DNA of 7,788 bases. It comes from Oleispira sp963933055 (GTDB taxonomy: Bacteria; Pseudomonadota; Gammaproteobacteria; Pseudomonadales; Oceanobacteraceae). The position numbers were made by a program, and so were the translations under genes. Location of the stretch: NCBI GenBank assembly GCA_963933055.1, contig CAWVSY010000089.1:1-7788 (forward strand), given 5' to 3'. A model generated the notes under the pieces. That model saw only the letters and a list, made by a program, of their open reading frames with translations. It made no database searches and had not been told where the DNA came from. The stretch's first letter is position 1; each line of letters begins with the position of its first letter. This document shows, piece by piece, positions 4,724 through 7,788 of the stretch.

Positions 4724-6406
4724 ATGTCAGAGACTAATAACGTCAATAACTTTGTTGCCAAAATCGTTGAAGAAGACCTAGCCAGTGGCAAGATCGACAA
4801 GGTCATTACTCGTTTTCCACCTGAGCCGAATGGCTATTTACACGTTGGCCACGCTAAATCCATCTGTTTGAACTTCGGTTTGGCAGAGAAATTTAATGGT
4901 GAATGTAACCTGCGTTTTGATGATACGAATCCTGAAAAAGAAAGCCAAGAATACATTGATGCCATTAAAGAAGATGTCACTTGGCTGGGCTTTAAGTGGG
5001 CAGGGGATATTCGTTTTTCTTCGGATTATTTCGATACCTTGTATGAGTATGCTATTGCGTTGATTAAATCGGGGAATGCTTACGTCTGTAGTCTTAAGCC
5101 TGAAGAGTCTGAAGAGTATAAAGGCGATTTTAATCGTCCGGGTAAAAACAGCCCGTATCGTGATCGCAGTGTTGAAGAAAATTTAGACTTGTTTGCTCGC
5201 ATGAAGGCCGGTGAGTTTAAAGATGGCGAGCATGCGTTGCGCGCTAAAATTGATATGGCATCGGGCAATATGAATTTGCGTGATCCTATTATGTATCGCA
5301 TTCGCCATGTTGAGCATCATCAGACGGGTAATAAATGGTGTATTTATCCTATTTATGATTTCACTCATGGCCAGTCAGATGCGCTAGAAGGCATTACGCA
5401 TTCTGTTTGTACGCTTGAATTTGAAGATCATCGACCATTATATGATTGGTATATTAATAATTTACCAGTGCCTGCGAAACCACAGCAGTATGAATTCGGT
5501 CGTTTAAGCCTGAACTATACCGTGACCTCTAAGCGCAAGCTTAAGCAGCTGGTTGATGAGAATGTGGTTTCAGGTTGGGATGATCCTCGCATGCCAACGA
5601 TTTCAGGTATGCGTCGTCGTGGTTTTACACCAGCGTCTATTCGTAATTTCTGTGAAATGATTGGTGTGTCTCGCAGTGACGGTGTCGTTGATATCGCCAT
5701 GTTAGAGCATGCTTTGCGTAGCGATTTAAATAGTAATGCACCGCGCGCGATGGCGGTTATTAATCCACTTAAAGTCGTTATTACGAATATGGCGGATGAT
5801 CACTACGAAGAAATTACGGTTGAGTCTTTGCCAGACTCCTTGATTGAAGAGACGGGGGCATCGTTATTACGGACGGTTCCGTTCACCAAAGAAATTTTTA
5901 TCGATCAAGAAGACTTTAAAGAAGAATACAGTAAGAAATTTAAGAAGAAATTTTGCCCAGGTAAACGTATTCGTTTACGTCATGGTTATGTTATTGAAGC
6001 GACGGATTTCATCAAGAATGATGCCGGTGAAATTGTTCAGGTTAATGCCACTCAAGTCACGACTGTATTGGGTGAAGATCCTGCGGATGACGTGAAGCCA
6101 AAAGGGGTTGTGCATTGGGTGTCAGCTTCTCATGGTGTTGAAGCTGAATTGCGCGTTTATGGTCGTTTATTGAATCACGAATCTCCCGATCGTGGTGGTG
6201 AAGACTTTATGACGCATATTAATCCTGATTCTTTATCAGTATCGACAGCGATTGTTGAGCCAAGTTTGGCGCAAGCAGCCCCTGAAACAGTATTTCAGTT
6301 TGAGCGTGAAGGCTATTACGTAGCAGATCGTTGTGATCATACCGCTGATAAGCCCGTATTTAATTTGACCATTGGTTTGCGCGAAGACAAGTCTCTCTCT
6401 CAATAG
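4724..6406 (+). CDS. glnS: Glutaminyl-tRNA synthetase
   Basis: The enzyme charges tRNA-Gln with glutamine using ATP, in the cytoplasm. The 560-residue protein is class I: PPEPNGYLHVGHAKS holds the HIGH-type motif (HVGH, residues 40-43), and VTSKR (267-271) is the KMSKS-type loop. LRFDDTNPEKE (63-73) and YDFTHGQSDALEGITHS (211-227) are typical of GlnRS/GluRS active sites. The rest forms the two beta-barrel anticodon-binding domains. The length (E. coli 554) and the whole sequence support GlnRS rather than a non-discriminating GluRS. ATG 4724 gives the usual N-terminus; the upstream purine-rich AAAGAGACG is a weak ribosome site. cysS follows 22 bases downstream. Confidence 0.97.
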   Translation: MSETNNVNNFVAKIVEEDLASGKIDKVITRFPPEPNGYLHVGHAKSICLNFGLAEKFNGECNLRFDDTNPEKESQEYIDAIKEDVTWLGFKWAGDIRFSSDYFDTLYEYAIALIKSGNAYVCSLKPEESEEYKGDFNRPGKNSPYRDRSVEENLDLFARMKAGEFKDGEHALRAKIDMASGNMNLRDPIMYRIRHVEHHQTGNKWCIYPIYDFTHGQSDALEGITHSVCTLEFEDHRPLYDWYINNLPVPAKPQQYEFGRLSLNYTVTSKRKLKQLVDENVVSGWDDPRMPTISGMRRRGFTPASIRNFCEMIGVSRSDGVVDIAMLEHALRSDLNSNAPRAMAVINPLKVVITNMADDHYEEITVESLPDSLIEETGASLLRTVPFTKEIFIDQEDFKEEYSKKFKKKFCPGKRIRLRHGYVIEATDFIKNDAGEIVQVNATQVTTVLGEDPADDVKPKGVVHWVSASHGVEAELRVYGRLLNHESPDRGGEDFMTHINPDSLSVSTAIVEPSLAQAAPETVFQFEREGYYVADRCDHTADKPVFNLTIGLREDKSLSQ

Positions 6407-6411
6407 AGAGA
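6394..6411 (+). other. Hairpin over the glnS stop codon
   Basis: TCTCTCT (6394-6400) and AGAGAGA (6405-6411) are inverted copies around a CAAT loop and enclose the glnS TAG (6404-6406). No U-tract follows, and cysS starts 17 bases later, so it is not a clear terminator. It might tune read-through, mRNA stability or coupling between the two synthetase genes, or be chance in a CT-rich run. Confidence 0.3.
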
Positions 6412-6428
6412 AAGCATAAGGATTTAAA

Positions 6429-7788
6429 ATGAAAATTTACAATACGTTAACGCGTCAAAAAGAAGAATTTAGACCGATTGTTGAAGGTAAGGTTGGCATG
6501 TATGTCTGCGGCATGACCGTTTACGATTTGTGTCATCTTGGTCACGCGCGTGTTTTGACGGCGTTTGATGTGATTGCGCGTTATTTGCGTCATAAGGGTT
6601 ATGACGTAAATTACGTGCGTAATATTACCGATATCGACGATAAAATCATCAATCGAGCCAATGAAAATGGCGAAGCGTTTGATGTGTTAACCGAGCGTTT
6701 CATTAATGAAATGCATGTTGATGCTAAAGCATTGGGCATTGAAGCTCCAGATGCTGAGCCGCGTGCGACGGCGCACATTGATGGCATTATTGAAATGGTT
6801 CAAACCCTGATTGAAAAGGGTTATGCCTATGCGGCTGAAAATGGCGATGTGTATTATTCCGTTCGTAAGTTTGAAGGTTATGGCAAGTTGTCGGGCAAGG
6901 TTTTAGATGATTTAGAAGCCGGTGCGCGTATTGAAATTGACGAAGTAAAACAAGATCCGCTTGATTTTGTTTTATGGAAGCATGCGAAAGCGGATGAGCC
7001 GCATTGGAATTCCCCTTGGGGTATTGGTCGTCCTGGTTGGCACATTGAGTGTTCAGTTATGTCGACGTGCTGCTTGGGTAATAATTTCGATATTCATGGT
7101 GGTGGCCCAGACCTTAAGTTCCCGCATCACGAAAATGAAATTGCGCAAAGTGAAGCGGCTACTGGCAGTCAGTATGCAAATAGCTGGATGCATGCAGGTG
7201 CGGTTCGCATTGATGGCGAGAAAATGTCTAAGTCATTGGGCAACTTCTTTACTATTCGTGAGATTTTAGAGAAGTATCACCCAGAAACAGTGCGCTTCTT
7301 CTTGTTATCTAGCCAATACCGCAGCTCAATCAACTATAGCGAAGACAGCTTGAAAGAAGCTCAGGTTAAGCTGGATCGTTTTTATAATGCGTTAGCGCAA
7401 GTTGATGCTTATGTGCCTGCTGCGACTAATAACGATTATAGCGACCGTTTCCATGCCGCGATGGATGATGATTTCAATACACCCGAAGCGATTGGTGTGC
7501 TGTTTGATTTGGTTCGTGAAGTGAATAAAGCCGAAGGCGAAAAGAAATTTGCTTTAGGTGCTCAGCTTCGTGAGTTAGGCGCGATTTTAGGCTGCTTGCA
7601 GCTTCCTCCAGAAGAGTTTCTACAATCTGGTGGTGATGTTGATGTTGAGTATATTGAAACCATGATTCAAAAGCGTATTGATGCTAAGAAGGCAAAAGAT
7701 TTTGCGACGGCGGATGGCGTGCGTGATGAGTTGTTGGCGCAGGGGATTACGTTGCGTGATGGTCCAGAAGGGACGAGCTGGACTCAAG
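6429..7788 (+). CDS. cysS: Cysteinyl-tRNA synthetase (3' end cut by window)
   Basis: CysRS attaches cysteine to tRNA-Cys in the cytoplasm. From ATG 6429, with AAGGA (6418-6422) six bases upstream, the frame stays open for 453 codons to the window edge; E. coli CysRS has 461 residues, so only a few C-terminal residues are missing. The HIGH motif is HLGH (36-39) and KMSKS is at 265-269. The zinc ligands of the family are present: C27 in MYVCGMTVYD, C208 in GWHIEC, H233 and E237 in FPHHENE. ITDIDDKII, FDIHGGG and MDDDFNTPEA are also characteristic. It begins 22 bases after glnS on the same strand and is probably co-transcribed with it. Confidence 0.97.
   Translation, partial: MKIYNTLTRQKEEFRPIVEGKVGMYVCGMTVYDLCHLGHARVLTAFDVIARYLRHKGYDVNYVRNITDIDDKIINRANENGEAFDVLTERFINEMHVDAKALGIEAPDAEPRATAHIDGIIEMVQTLIEKGYAYAAENGDVYYSVRKFEGYGKLSGKVLDDLEAGARIEIDEVKQDPLDFVLWKHAKADEPHWNSPWGIGRPGWHIECSVMSTCCLGNNFDIHGGGPDLKFPHHENEIAQSEAATGSQYANSWMHAGAVRIDGEKMSKSLGNFFTIREILEKYHPETVRFFLLSSQYRSSINYSEDSLKEAQVKLDRFYNALAQVDAYVPAATNNDYSDRFHAAMDDDFNTPEAIGVLFDLVREVNKAEGEKKFALGAQLRELGAILGCLQLPPEEFLQSGGDVDVEYIETMIQKRIDAKKAKDFATADGVRDELLAQGITLRDGPEGTSWTQ

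Noticed and set aside
5844..6095. Plus-strand 83-codon frame inside glnS
   Set aside because: It is an out-of-frame, basic-residue-rich shadow within the well-conserved GlnRS sequence.
6961..7269. Plus-strand 102-codon frame inside cysS
   Set aside because: It is an out-of-frame shadow of CysRS; the true frame carries the zinc ligands and KMSKS.

Overview
The window looks like part of a gammaproteobacterial chromosome, probably a marine, Oceanospirillales-like bacterium. This is inferred from close family resemblance of LpxH, PpiB, GlnRS and CysRS to gammaproteobacterial proteins, the lpxH-ppiB / glnS-cysS arrangement, and moderately AT-rich coding sequence. No species can be named from sequence reading alone. 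The window splits into an accessory left part (about 1-3270) and a conserved housekeeping right part (3274-7788).

Accessory part. Genes here are small, AT-rich, all on the + strand and separated by decayed DNA. It starts with a 50-bp element end (1-50), followed by an overlapping gene pair: a DUF4166-type protein (73-624) and a Coq7-like diiron protein (621-1130). Directly after them lies a sequence with the layout of an integron attC site (1133-1227): a TAACAAGG start, long imperfect hairpin arms and a GCGTT end. From 1228 to 1864 there is a wreck of an insertion sequence. Its transposase N-terminal half can be read only by joining all three forward frames, and it carries terminal inverted repeats. 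The IS abuts the GTT of the attC, and GTT is also found on its far side. Next come a small exported six-cysteine protein (about 1877-2197), a third copy of the same IS end (2216-2309), a GNAT-like N-terminal scrap (2338-2436) and a TauE/SafE (TSUP) permease (2532-3269) with an uncertain start. The best reading is a relict integron cassette array invaded repeatedly by an IS that lands at the attC recombination point. No integrase gene is in the window.

Housekeeping part. lpxH (lipid A synthesis) and ppiB (cytoplasmic cyclophilin) form a minus-strand pair with a 13-nt gap. A divergent intergenic region (4538-4723) separates them from glnS and cysS on the plus strand. The two tRNA synthetases are 22 nt apart and probably co-transcribed. 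cysS runs off the right edge, lacking only a few C-terminal residues.

The most notable signal is structural: three copies of one IS end, each followed by GTT (or GTC) and then by the start of a different cassette-like gene, with an attC joined directly to the IS left end.
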